The notes: a model not told the origin generated them from the letters alone. DNA of 64,000 nt from Nitrococcus mobilis Nb-231 (GCF_000153205.1 NZ_CH672427.1:540623-604622); one strand, 5' to 3'. Positions 45,469 to 54,500 are shown, counted from the stretch's first letter. Numbers and translations are program-made.

Positions 45469-47109
45469 CTATTTCCGGCGGCGCAGGAGTGCCGCCCGGT
45501 TTCTTACGTCTACCAGTTCAAAGTCATTTTCCATAAGATACGGCATAGCCAAAGTACCTTTAGCGCACCAAAGACCATCATCGAGCCACGTGTCATCGAT
45601 GCATATGACACCGAATGGCGAAAGTTTCCGTGCCACCGACTGCGCACAATCCAAGTGCATGCGATGGCATTCTGTCTCGTCAATTGGCGCACCCAAGAAC
45701 TTGTTATAGCGGCTTTGTCTCCGCTCGCTATGCTTGCCGTGATCGAAGTCATAGGCGTCCAAGAACACGAAGTCCATGGGGCCGTCATACTCGCGAAGAA
45801 AGTTCTCTCCCTTGCACGTTACTGCCTTGTATTGGACCCCAAGTTTCTGGAACAGCTTTGCGGCCTCGCGGGCATTGTGGGGGTCCATGTCTACTGTGAT
45901 GAAGTGAATTCCCGCTGCCTTGCAATGTTCAGCAAGCTTTCTTGTAGAACCCTGACCCGGAACGTTCTCTCTGGTCGTTCCAATCTCTATCAACACTGCC
46001 TGACGCTCTTCCAGTTGCTCCCGCAACCGCGGCATTTGCGACTTCAGGTACGCTAGCAGCAGTTCATGCCCGTGCTCACCTTGGGTCCGAACGCTAACCT
46101 GCGACTGTTCATAAGTGCTTTGCAGAGCAGTGCGCTCTTCTAGACTCAGGCGTGCATCCGACAACGACCGCTCCACCAAAAGGTCCAATGCCTCGGTGCG
46201 GCACCCCAGCTTGTTGAGCTTGCGCAAGAGCAGCAGGGCATTGTCATCATCGTCATTGCGGACAAAGTCACGTGCTGACATAAGGAAGTGCAACGCCGTA
46301 ATGTTGTCGTTTCGCGCCAAAAAACGATCCGACAGCAGGCAGAAAAACTCGAATTTTCTCGGCTCTGTCAGCTGTCCCGAATCGAGCTGCTCGTCCACCA
46401 AGGCGTGTACATCATCGCCATTGACGCAACAGTCGACCAGTTCATCCATGCCTTGCTCCGGCGTCGAAACGGCGGGCGCTGCTTGGTTGCCGGTCTGCTG
46501 GCTAGCGTTGGCGCTTAAAGCTATGGCGCCGATACTCTGCTCGATGACTTTGCCAGCATGCGACAACAGGTCGAGACGGGTGATTTCACGTACTGTTCTG
46601 GCCTGACAGGCAAGTTTGGAATCGCCGCTGACACCGCCTACTGAGGAGCGAAAATGATCGAGGGCACGATTTTCTTCACCCGAGAGGGTTGCAGCACGCC
46701 CGAGCGTGTTGTACACCCCTGCCACTAATAACTGCGCGATCAGCTTTCTGTCGCAGCCCCAGCCAAAAGCCAATTGGACAAAATGGCGGGCGGCCACGTG
46801 GTTCTCCATCTGCTGCCAAGCACAAGCAACCAGTAGCGCAAGTTTGGCTCGATCTGGATGGTTTTTTAGAAGATCGCGGTCAAGCTGTACTAGGTTTTCC
46901 CAATCTCCGAACTGCCACTGCATTCGAGCCCGATCCAGCAATGATTCGTCATATGGATCGCTAATTACAGCTTCTGCCGCGGCACTTTCTGCAACAAGTG
47001 TTTCCTTCATTTCTGACAAAATATTAGCCGTGCTTTCAAATCCAGGACGCTGCCCTCCAGACGTGGCTACGATGAATTTATTTTTAGTGGATTTCCTTGG
47101 CTGTTTCAT
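45469..47109 (-). CDS. Helical-repeat protein with C-terminal SAM methyltransferase domain
   Basis: A 546-aa protein. Residues 50-370 are all-helical, TPR-like (DWENLVQLDRDLLKNHPDRA, AARHFVQLAFGWG, ALHFLMSARDF). From about 380 there is a class I methyltransferase fold: VLIEIGTTRENVPGQGSTRK, ITVDMDPHNAR, DFVFLDAYDFDHG and GVICIDDTWLDDG. It lies six bases from the next coiled-coil gene and ten from the DUF115 gene, in one operon. It likely acts on the growing or finished capsule chain; this is inference. Confidence 0.75.
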   Translation of the reverse strand: MKQPRKSTKNKFIVATSGGQRPGFESTANILSEMKETLVAESAAAEAVISDPYDESLLDRARMQWQFGDWENLVQLDRDLLKNHPDRAKLALLVACAWQQMENHVAARHFVQLAFGWGCDRKLIAQLLVAGVYNTLGRAATLSGEENRALDHFRSSVGGVSGDSKLACQARTVREITRLDLLSHAGKVIEQSIGAIALSANASQQTGNQAAPAVSTPEQGMDELVDCCVNGDDVHALVDEQLDSGQLTEPRKFEFFCLLSDRFLARNDNITALHFLMSARDFVRNDDDDNALLLLRKLNKLGCRTEALDLLVERSLSDARLSLEERTALQSTYEQSQVSVRTQGEHGHELLLAYLKSQMPRLREQLEERQAVLIEIGTTRENVPGQGSTRKLAEHCKAAGIHFITVDMDPHNAREAAKLFQKLGVQYKAVTCKGENFLREYDGPMDFVFLDAYDFDHGKHSERRQSRYNKFLGAPIDETECHRMHLDCAQSVARKLSPFGVICIDDTWLDDGLWCAKGTLAMPYLMENDFELVDVRNRAALLRRRK

Positions 47110-47115
47110 CGGAGG

Positions 47116-48489
47116 TTACAGACCAGGCTCTCGGAGAAGTACATCCTTGATCAATTCGATCTGTGCTTCTGCCTTGATTACCTCGCGGTTCAGTCGATCC
47201 TGCCGAACTTTTGTCTCTGAATGCTCGGACTCTAGTTGATCGATTCGTGCTTCCTGCTCTTGCTTCAGTTTGTTCACGCGGTCGAGTTCAGCCTTTCTCT
47301 CAGCGGCATACGTGTCGTACTCAGACTGGAGGCGGTTCGCCTGTTCCAGTCGCGCCTGTAAATCAGTCACTTGCTCAGCCTGTGCCTCACGCTCCTGCGC
47401 CAGTTTCTTAAGCAAACCATTCCGCTCGGCAACAAGCTTAGTCAGGTCATCACGCTCTTGGGTGAGCTGAGAAATCACGCTGCTCCGATCCGAAGCGAGC
47501 TTCGCCTCCTTGTCACGCGCCTGGCTTAGCGAGTCGATCTGCGCTTGCTGCTCCGTCACCAGCCTTTCGTGCGCTGTCTTTGCTTCCGTCAGCGCCTTGA
47601 GTGCCGCCTGCGACTCCGCCAGCTCCCTAGTTAGCCGCTCACGCTCCTGCCCCAGCCCGTGGACCCGGCTTTCGCGTTCAGCCGCGAGCGCGGTTTGTGC
47701 ATCTCGCTCGGCGGAGACACGCTTCAGCTCAGCATTTAGTGTCTCCTCAGCGGTAGCGCGGGATTCGAGCTTTGCGCCCAGATCGGCGACCTGACCACGA
47801 AGCTGCGTGTTCTCCCGTTGCACGTCGTCTCGCCGCAGTAGCGAAACTGGCCAATCCAGGTCGATATCGAGGGAGCCATCCAGTCGATAGCAGTGCGTAT
47901 GCAGCCGTTCGATAGCGGTGCCTGCGGTATTACCGCCTTGGTAGCGAGTCGCTCCACAACTGCGGATCGCGACCCATTCGAAAGCATGCAGTTGGTGTTC
48001 CGGGAGCTGCGCCAGCAGGGCATCCTCCAGGCCCGGCACATCCAGGAACAGCAGATTCCGCTCGGCGAGGTTTAGAACCGCATGCTCTAACAGCTCTTGC
48101 AGCGATGTCGCTTGTACCCGCTCACGACCTATCACCCTGAGACGGGGATACAAGGTGTGGAGCTCACCGGGCGGTAGTACGCCGTTCAGCGCTGGCAGGT
48201 TGTACCGGTGCCACATGACGCGGTCCGCCAGAGGAGCAACGACCTGCTCGACCACCTCAACGCCGTCGCGGTCGTAAACGGCCGCTCGCAGCTCCTCCGC
48301 AGATTCGGCGTCGCCTTCTACGAGTAGGAGGCGATCGAAGCCGAGCCGTTGATAGTCGTACAGGTCGGCGTCCGCGCCGGCACCGATGTGGATGATGGTG
48401 TTGAAACCCGCGCCGGTCAGCTCGGCGATGCGCTTGAAGGGCCGGCCCATAGCCGTGTCGATGTCTTGTTTGGAGAGCATGGCTTGCAT
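47116..48489 (-). CDS. FkbM-like domain fused to a long coiled coil
   Basis: The N-terminal 200 residues resemble an FkbM-type methyltransferase core (TIIHIGAGADADLYDYQRLG, LLVEGDAESAEELR, LLFLDVPGLEDALL), with a degenerate glycine loop. From about residue 220 to 450 the protein is a continuous heptad-rich coiled coil. The pairing of a methyltransferase-like head with a coiled-coil rod recalls WbdD, the chain-terminating ruler of ABC-exported O antigens. Sequence identity to WbdD is not claimed. Confidence 0.72.
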   Translation of the reverse strand: MQAMLSKQDIDTAMGRPFKRIAELTGAGFNTIIHIGAGADADLYDYQRLGFDRLLLVEGDAESAEELRAAVYDRDGVEVVEQVVAPLADRVMWHRYNLPALNGVLPPGELHTLYPRLRVIGRERVQATSLQELLEHAVLNLAERNLLFLDVPGLEDALLAQLPEHQLHAFEWVAIRSCGATRYQGGNTAGTAIERLHTHCYRLDGSLDIDLDWPVSLLRRDDVQRENTQLRGQVADLGAKLESRATAEETLNAELKRVSAERDAQTALAAERESRVHGLGQERERLTRELAESQAALKALTEAKTAHERLVTEQQAQIDSLSQARDKEAKLASDRSSVISQLTQERDDLTKLVAERNGLLKKLAQEREAQAEQVTDLQARLEQANRLQSEYDTYAAERKAELDRVNKLKQEQEARIDQLESEHSETKVRQDRLNREVIKAEAQIELIKDVLLREPGL

Positions 48490-48496
48490 AGCGTAT

Positions 48497-51400
48497 TTAA
48501 CCTACGACACGTCGCAGCACAGGTGTGCGTGAGTCGTGCGCCCGTGAGGCGTTATTGTCGATCTCACGCGCCATCTTGTCGGCCAACAAGGAGACATTGA
48601 CGTGTCCAAGTCCTGCGGGCGGCACCACCTCCCAGCTTTCGGCCAGCGCCGCCGGTAGCCCGTAAAGAAGCGATGCGACGAACTCGCGGTCGTGCGAGTC
48701 GAGCGCTTGCCATTGCGCTCTTTTTTTGGCTCCGGACAGGCCCTTGCCGAACCGAAGCGCGTGCTCCTGCGCCCAGTCGCCCGCGTCGGTAAGGGGCCAT
48801 ATAGACAGTGGCGGAAGCGTGCCGCGCTCGGCTGGCGCGAGGAACACCAGGCTGGCGGGCAGGTCGGCGCGAACCCCACTACCGCCTGAAAGGCACAAGC
48901 GAACGCACAGGCTAAAGTAAGCTCGCTGCTGGAACATGGCGTTGCCGAGCCGAAGGGTGATTTCGAGCTTGCCGGCGGCATCGGCGATATGGGCGACCTG
49001 GGCACGGTCGTAGCGCAATACCGGCGGCAGCTCGGCGAGCTGCTCGCGCAGCCGCTGGCAGACCAGACCCCAGCGCGCCGCCAGACGCGGCCGCGCATCC
49101 GCTGCATTGCGCAGGGTTGTTTGCATGAGCGCCGCGAGGTCGTTAATCAGCAGCCAGTCGCTGGCCGTCATGCGCGCAAACAGCGCTTTTGACGTCTTGT
49201 GCTGCGGGTGGAGGAGCATGAAGGCGCGATCCTGCTCCTTGCCGCTCTCGGTCCAGCTCGACAGGGGCGCAACACCTTCCCGCGCGGTGAAAACGACCAG
49301 CCCCGGCTCGCCATGGTGCTCGACCAGCCGCACGTCCAGCGCATCGAACCGCCGCGGCCCCTGCGTCACGTCGCGCAAGCTGAAGTTGAGATGGTGGAAT
49401 GGCGCTTCTTCGCAGACACCCGCTATTTGGATGTCGGCGACCTGCAGCGCCTGCAGTTGCGGCTTGGTCTGGTTCGTCTCCGCACGGCCCTTCAGCTTTT
49501 GGTTCTCCAGGAAATAGTGCTCCAGTTCTTCCTGAACCTGGTGCAGCTGCAAGAGGAGGAGCTCGTTCTCCTGCCGAAGCTCGGGATCTGGAGAGGCCGC
49601 CTCGGCCTGCGTGCGTAACCGGCCGCGCTCGGCCTCCAGTTCGGCAACTCGCCCTGCGTTGCGCTCGCGCTCGGCGTGCAAGGTCTTCGTGGCCTCCGCC
49701 TGGGCGATTTTGAGCTTCGCCAATGCGTCGGCCGATTCCTTCAGCTTAGTTTCCAGCTCCGCGCGCTTGCGCTCCGACTGCTCGCTGTGCGCGCGCAGTC
49801 GGTCGCGTTCGATCTTGTGCTCGGCTACAAGCCGCGCAGCACCCTCACGCTCAGCCTTCAAACTCGCCGCGACCTCGGCCTCGGCCGCTTTGGCTTTCGT
49901 CACGGCTTCTGCCGAAGCCTTTAACTTGGCCTCAAAGTCTGCACGCTTACGCTCCGTCTCCTGCTGCGCGAGGAATGTCGCTTCCAATTCCTCCTGCACT
50001 TGATGCAGCTGCAGCAACAAAAGCTCGTTCTCCTGCTGCGCCTGCTCGCTGTGCTCGCGCAGCCGGTCGCCCTCGATCTTGTGTTCGGTTATGAGCCGCG
50101 CAGTACTCTCACGCTCAGCTTTCAAGCTCGCCGCGACTTCGGCTTCGGCCGCTTTGGCTTTCGTCACGGCTTCTGCCGAAGCCTTTAACTTGGCCTCAAA
50201 GTCTGCACGCTTACGCTCCGTCTCCTGCTGCGCGAGGAATGTCGCTTCCAATTCCTCCTGCACTTGATGCAGCTGCAGCAACAAAAGCTCGTTCTCCTGC
50301 TGCGCCTGCTCACCATGCACACGCAGCCGGTCGCCCTCGATTTTGTGTTCGGTTATGAGCCGCGCAGTACTCTCACGCTCAGCTTTCAAGCTCGCCGCGA
50401 CTTCGGCTTCGGCCGCTTTGGCTTTCGTCACGGCTTCTGTCGAAGCCTTTAACTTGGCCTCAAGGTCTGCACGCTCACGTTCTGCCTCCTGCTGCGCCTG
50501 CTCGCCTTGCTCGCGTAGCCGATCACGCTCGGCCTCGGCGTTAGCCATCCGCATCCTACTCGCCGCGCGCTCTTCCTCCAGCGCCGCTTCTGCGGCGGCC
50601 GTCACCCCCTGCGCTTGCTCCAGCTCAGCCGCCAGCCGTTCCGCCTCGCGGCCGAACGTATCGCACTGCCGGTGGACGGCGCGGTACTGGGCCAATGCCG
50701 CCAACGGATCCGCCTGCGGGATTCCGGCGATACCGTCGCCGGTAGGTGCATCGGCAGTGAGCGGTATGCAGCTCACCTCCAACTCGGCGCCTATCGCCCG
50801 CAGTCGTTTATCGGGGCGAATCCAGCTGCTGGCGAGGGCGACAAATGCGGCGTCGGACTGCAGATCGGGGGCGGACCCCGCTTCGCCCGCGAATGCGATC
50901 CCAAAGCGCTCGCCGCATACATCGAGAAGCCGCGCCGGATAGGCCGCCGCTTCGCGTGCATCGACCAGCAGCACACGCCGACGGTAGCGGCGAACCAAAC
51001 GCAGGATACGTTCTGCCCCTACCCGCCAGGCTTGCAGCAGCGCATCGGAATCGACCGCCTCGTCTGCCGCCAGCCAGTGAGCAAGAGTCCGTTCGGGCGG
51101 CTCAAAGAAGATCAAAAACTCAGCCACCGAGCTCAGCTCCGCCCAGACCTCAGCGGGCCAGCAAGCACGCATGTCTATGCCGTCCGAGTCGCCGCCTGCT
51201 TGCACCGCGGGGGATCTCGAAAAACCTGGCTCTGCGCCGTCGCCCTGGAGAAACCTGCTCCGGATACCGGATCGGAGGTCGGAGTCTATTTTGTTCTCTT
51301 GAAGATGGATTCCGATCTCCGCCGGAATGGCGAGATTTGGGCCGACATTCAGATCGAAGCGAGACATGGCAATGGCTTCAGGGTCCGGCCGGTCGTTCAA

Positions 51401-51553
51401 CGCAGAGATCCCGGGAACGCAGCCATGCCAGGCGGAGAAAGCCGGCGCGGCCGGGAGGACAACCTGCGGGGCCTGTTGGCGCAGGTGCTCTGCGAGCCGG
51501 GCCCAGGTACCGAACGGCGTGCCGAGCGTGATGAGCATGCGGTTGTCGCTCAT
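48497..51553 (-). CDS. Giant coiled-coil protein with internal 88-residue repeats
   Basis: 1,018 aa, starting at ATG 51553 (MSDNRMLITLGTPFG) in an ATGA overlap with the small gene upstream. Residues 1-260 form a globular domain with some sulfotransferase-like features (FLIFFEPPERTLAHWL, RRVLLVDAREA). Residues 265-690 are an Ala/Glu/Lys/Arg-rich coiled coil containing nearly identical 88-residue repeats (EEAT-type unit with LLLLQLHQVQEELEA). Residues 700-1018 form a second globular domain that I do not recognise (HHLNFSLRDVTQGPRRFDAL). No membrane segment is seen. It possibly acts as a cytoplasmic spacer in the polysaccharide synthesis complex. Confidence 0.75.
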   Translation of the reverse strand: MSDNRMLITLGTPFGTWARLAEHLRQQAPQVVLPAAPAFSAWHGCVPGISALNDRPDPEAIAMSRFDLNVGPNLAIPAEIGIHLQENKIDSDLRSGIRSRFLQGDGAEPGFSRSPAVQAGGDSDGIDMRACWPAEVWAELSSVAEFLIFFEPPERTLAHWLAADEAVDSDALLQAWRVGAERILRLVRRYRRRVLLVDAREAAAYPARLLDVCGERFGIAFAGEAGSAPDLQSDAAFVALASSWIRPDKRLRAIGAELEVSCIPLTADAPTGDGIAGIPQADPLAALAQYRAVHRQCDTFGREAERLAAELEQAQGVTAAAEAALEEERAASRMRMANAEAERDRLREQGEQAQQEAERERADLEAKLKASTEAVTKAKAAEAEVAASLKAERESTARLITEHKIEGDRLRVHGEQAQQENELLLLQLHQVQEELEATFLAQQETERKRADFEAKLKASAEAVTKAKAAEAEVAASLKAERESTARLITEHKIEGDRLREHSEQAQQENELLLLQLHQVQEELEATFLAQQETERKRADFEAKLKASAEAVTKAKAAEAEVAASLKAEREGAARLVAEHKIERDRLRAHSEQSERKRAELETKLKESADALAKLKIAQAEATKTLHAERERNAGRVAELEAERGRLRTQAEAASPDPELRQENELLLLQLHQVQEELEHYFLENQKLKGRAETNQTKPQLQALQVADIQIAGVCEEAPFHHLNFSLRDVTQGPRRFDALDVRLVEHHGEPGLVVFTAREGVAPLSSWTESGKEQDRAFMLLHPQHKTSKALFARMTASDWLLINDLAALMQTTLRNAADARPRLAARWGLVCQRLREQLAELPPVLRYDRAQVAHIADAAGKLEITLRLGNAMFQQRAYFSLCVRLCLSGGSGVRADLPASLVFLAPAERGTLPPLSIWPLTDAGDWAQEHALRFGKGLSGAKKRAQWQALDSHDREFVASLLYGLPAALAESWEVVPPAGLGHVNVSLLADKMAREIDNNASRAHDSRTPVLRRVVG
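49788..50488 (-). repeat. 264-bp in-frame tandem duplication inside the coiled-coil gene
   Basis: The segments 49961-50224 and 50225-50488 are almost base-for-base identical, and 49788-49960 matches the corresponding part of the same unit with more differences. The period of 264 bp is 88 codons. The near identity at silent positions shows a recent duplication. An 88-residue period is not an exact number of heptads (12.57), which may place a stutter at each junction. Confidence 0.93.
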
Positions 51554-51702
51554 TGCGGATTCAGGGCGCTTTCGGTCAGGCGCAACCGCAGTTCTCCTGA
51601 AGCCGAACGCCATTCGCCGAGATGTTTCCCCTTCTGCACCGCGACCCTTAGGGGCCAAAAGCCGGGGCTGGCGCTGCCTGGAAAAGTAACCGGAATTAGC
51701 AT
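51550..51702 (-). CDS. 50-aa gene overlapping both neighbours
   Basis: Starts at ATG 51702 inside the last codons of the GT4 gene (ATGCTAA, where TAA is the GT4 stop) and ends in the ATGA overlap with the coiled-coil gene. The product reads MLIPVTFPGSASPGFWPLRV, then AVQKGKHLGEWR, ASGELRLRLTES, ALNPQ, which looks like alternating beta strands. The double overlap and the good coding character argue that it is translated. I do not recognise the family; it could be a split-off beta-domain. Confidence 0.6.
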   Translation of the reverse strand: MLIPVTFPGSASPGFWPLRVAVQKGKHLGEWRSASGELRLRLTESALNPQ

Positions 51703-53711
51703 CGCGACATGCCCTTCAAATTGAGTTGTTGTTTCAGTTCGATAAGCCGTTGCGCATAGCGAGTGCCGACGCCGGCCGGGCTGAAGTCGACCGGGCGGCC
51801 GGCGGATTCGCGCGGCCGAGCCACGTGCTCGCGCATCAGCTCGGCCGCATGATCGATGTCTGGATCGGCCCAGGATTGACCCTCGCCGTGGAAGTAATCA
51901 CCTGAGCACAGAGCACGCATTTTGTGGCGCACCAGCGAGACACCCGCCTCGGCGCAGAAATCGAGGTTGCCGGAGAAGCCGGTGGCGATGACGGGTAGAC
52001 CGAGCAGCAGGGCCTCGGCGATGCCGCGGCCAAATCCTTCGGCGCGATGCAGGGACACGAAGCAGTCGCAACAGCGGTACAGGGCGAGCACTTCGGGCTT
52101 GCGCAGTGTGGTATCGATGAGGTGGATGCGCGGATCGGCTTGGACCACCGTCTTGAGCCGGCGCCAGGCCGGATCTGTCACGCCCTCGATGTGGCTCACC
52201 TTGAGCACCAGTCCGACTCGATCGTTGCCTGAGCGCGAAAACGCCTGCTGGAACGCCTGAATCAGGCCCGCGGGGTTCTTGCGCGACAAGGTGGAGTTGA
52301 AATCGAAGGAAAAGACGAAAAGGTAGTCCTCGCTCGGCAGTCCGAAATGCGCCCGGCCCTCGTCGCCGACCGGGTCGACGGTGACTGGCAGCGACATTGG
52401 ATAGACTGGACAGCCCGCATGACGATAAGCCGTGGCTGTGTAATGGCTGATGCCCCAAATTTCATCGACTAGGCCGCAAGCGTGCTGCCAGCTCGCCGGC
52501 CACTCTGGCAGTTCCCAGGGCCACAGCCCGATTGTGTAGCGGTCGCGGAAGGCCGCAAGCCCTTGCTCGCAGGCGTAGCGGACGAGTTCGATGCCCGTCA
52601 TGCAGAAGAGGTTGATGGCGTAATGCGGCTCGCCGGTGATCCAGTGGTCAGCGCTGCTGTCCTGCTGCGACACATTATTGCCAGGCTCGACATTTACGAT
52701 GCAGAACGGAATTTCATGCGCTTCGAGGGCAAGCGCCAGCAGCCGCACATCTTCGCCGATGCCGAGCTCGCCCTTGGCGTAGCCAAACAGGTTGACACCG
52801 AACGGGTATCCGCTGGTGCATGGACGAGCGCTGGCCGCAGCAATGCGCGCCGTTAGCGCGCTCAGTTCGAACTGGGTGGGGACGCGGGCGCTCCGGCGCT
52901 CCATCGTCCGACTTAGGTGCCGCACGATGCGCAGCGGCAGCCGGAACGGCGCGCGGCGAAGATTTTCAGGCAATTTGGCCGCAGCCGGCGCGGACACCAA
53001 CTCCCGGGGCCGACGCGCGTAGTGGAACGCCCGAGCGACATCCTGCAGGCCGAAGTCCTGGATGAGCTGATGGGTCGATTTGTTGCCGTCGGTCCGGGCA
53101 AGCCGCAGGGTTTCGACAAATTGGTCGATACTGCCAAAACGGCGGACTAGAAATTCATACTGCCACGGCTGGGGATATGGGAGCAGGCGGTTATCGCGCT
53201 CGCCGCGCCAGAAAGCGCGGGCCACCTTGGCGCGGCTTTTGGCGTCCGACAGCAGCGCGCCAAAGGTGTAGCGGTACTTCGCAACCCCGTATAGGAACAT
53301 GGCTACCGAAAACCCGTCGGCCCAAAGGTTGCCATGCGGTTCCGGCAGCGCCAGCGGTCGGCCCAGCTCGGTATCCCAGTCGGGTATGGCGCGCAGAATA
53401 GCGTAGTCGCGGCGTCCCTCGCTGGCGCACCAGCCGAGATACCGAACAAAATCGCGCACGCGGCCTTTGTGCAGCGGAAAGCGCCGCTGCAGAATCGGCC
53501 GCAGGTGCCAAATCGCAAGCATCGCGCCGTATACCTGTGTCGGCAACTCAAATGGCAGCGCAATCGGCACCAGATACCCGTGCGGATGGGCAGAAGTGAG
53601 GCGCGGCGGGTTCGGAGCTAGAGGGGCAGAAACGGCTTGCGGCCCCCACCCGACCCCACTCCTCACTACCTTGCCTCTCACTCCTGGCCTCTCCTCAACC
53701 CCGATGATCAT
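51696..53711 (-). CDS. Large glycosyltransferase family 4 protein
   Basis: 671 aa. Residues 50-280 are a helical N-terminal extension (LPFELPTQVYGAMLAIWHLR, YPQPWQYEFLVRRFGSIDQF). The GT-B part follows: GVNLFGYAKGELGIGEDVRL, IGLWPWELPEWP, FVFSFDFNSTLSRKNPAGLI, and the retaining E-x7-E in LHRAEGFGRGIAEALLLGLP. GYAKGELGIGED is typical of GT4 enzymes in large polysaccharide clusters. The first 45 residues look unstructured and the true start is uncertain. Likely transfers a main-chain sugar. Confidence 0.85.
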   Translation of the reverse strand: MIIGVEERPGVRGKVVRSGVGWGPQAVSAPLAPNPPRLTSAHPHGYLVPIALPFELPTQVYGAMLAIWHLRPILQRRFPLHKGRVRDFVRYLGWCASEGRRDYAILRAIPDWDTELGRPLALPEPHGNLWADGFSVAMFLYGVAKYRYTFGALLSDAKSRAKVARAFWRGERDNRLLPYPQPWQYEFLVRRFGSIDQFVETLRLARTDGNKSTHQLIQDFGLQDVARAFHYARRPRELVSAPAAAKLPENLRRAPFRLPLRIVRHLSRTMERRSARVPTQFELSALTARIAAASARPCTSGYPFGVNLFGYAKGELGIGEDVRLLALALEAHEIPFCIVNVEPGNNVSQQDSSADHWITGEPHYAINLFCMTGIELVRYACEQGLAAFRDRYTIGLWPWELPEWPASWQHACGLVDEIWGISHYTATAYRHAGCPVYPMSLPVTVDPVGDEGRAHFGLPSEDYLFVFSFDFNSTLSRKNPAGLIQAFQQAFSRSGNDRVGLVLKVSHIEGVTDPAWRRLKTVVQADPRIHLIDTTLRKPEVLALYRCCDCFVSLHRAEGFGRGIAEALLLGLPVIATGFSGNLDFCAEAGVSLVRHKMRALCSGDYFHGEGQSWADPDIDHAAELMREHVARPRESAGRPVDFSPAGVGTRYAQRLIELKQQLNLKGMSRC

Positions 53712-53957
53712 GTAACTTGCCTGCTAAATACCCGGGCTGCGGGTTACAGAAATACGAACGGAATTTTCTCAAGCAGCGCCCTTCGGCGGGCTCAGAGCGA
53801 ACGGGTCAATTCATCAGAGCTTCTTTTTACTTCACCCTAGAAATGCATTCACAGGCCTATGTCACACATTCGGAAATTTTTACTGAGACCTCTATCACAA
53901 TGGGCGCACTGGGTAGCGCGGTGAGCGTGACGGGTGACTGGGAGCGTGACGCGTGAC
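53712..53957. other. Intergenic region with repeat fragments
   Basis: No gene seen. It includes CGCCCTTCGGCGGGCTCAGA at 53777, a copy of the palindromic repeat also found at 28.1 kb. At 53927-53950 a GTGACGGGTGACT...GAGCGTGAC string recurs at 59246-59269. With the adjoining direct repeat this makes the whole gap repeat-derived. Confidence 0.6.
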
Positions 53958-54500
53958 AAGTGACGCGTGACAGGCGAGAGGGCGGCGGAGCAGCGCGTCA
54001 CCTCCCAAGTCACCTGTCACCTGTCACCTGTCACCTGTCACCCTTCTGGCCTGGCTTACTTTAGGCTCCGCTGGAGACCGGTGATCATTTGGAAGATGCG
54101 GGTGATCATCGCCATGAGGTCGTCGCTCTGGCGCATAAAGCCTAGATCGCGCGCCAGTAGTGCCTGTGTCTCCAATTCGCTCAGGGAGCCGCGGGCTATC
54201 GTGAGGAATTGATGAAATTCGCGGGCGCTGCCGCGGCCGGCGCCTTCGGCAATGTTGGAGGGCACGGAAACGGCCGCGCGGCGCATCTGGCTGACTAAAC
54301 CGTAGCGCTCTTCTTTCGGAAAATCAGCCGTCATCGCGTATATCACCTTTGCGAGCTCCATCGCTGCTTGCCAGACCGATAGGTCTTTGTGTCCGGTTAC
54401 GTTGTTCATTTTTTTTTTGGGAAAAGTGATGCGTGACAGGCGAGAGGGCGGCGGAGTAGCGCGTCACCTCCCAAGTCACCTGTCACCTGTCACCTGTCAC
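53958..54500. mobile_element. IVP-gene cassette bounded by 77-bp direct repeats
   Basis: Left copy 53958-54041 and right copy 54424-54500 share 77 bp with two differences (both C to T), plus one extra heptamer in the left copy. Each copy starts AAGTGA-GCGTGACAGGCGAG and ends in (CACCTGT)n. The left copy contains an 8-bp inverted repeat GTGACGCG (53960-53967) / CGCGTCAC (53994-54001). Between them lies a single four-helix-bundle gene. The layout suggests a cassette that inserted or duplicated as a unit and could be lost by recombination between the repeats. Confidence 0.75.
54056..54409 (-). CDS. Four-helix-bundle protein (23S rRNA intervening-sequence / S23 family)
   Basis: 117 aa with the family pattern: HKDLSVWQAAMELAKVIYAM, TADFPKEERYGLVSQMRRAA, VSVPSNIAEGAGRGSAREFH, FLTIARGSLSELETQALLAR. 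These pentameric helical proteins are encoded in rRNA intervening sequences, as accessory proteins of diversity-generating retroelements, and as stand-alone genes. No reverse transcriptase or template repeat is in this window, so it is stand-alone. It interrupts the export operon between the GT4 gene and kpsE. Confidence 0.92.
   Translation of the reverse strand: MNNVTGHKDLSVWQAAMELAKVIYAMTADFPKEERYGLVSQMRRAAVSVPSNIAEGAGRGSAREFHQFLTIARGSLSELETQALLARDLGFMRQSDDLMAMITRIFQMITGLQRSLK

Noticed and set aside
50615-51724. 369-codon plus-strand frame opposite the coiled-coil gene
   Set aside because: Antisense shadow of a high-GC gene; the minus-strand gene is supported by operon overlaps and domain features.
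54056-54409. Diversity-generating retroelement accessory protein (Avd)
   Set aside because: The fold family matches, but no reverse transcriptase, template or variable repeat was found nearby.
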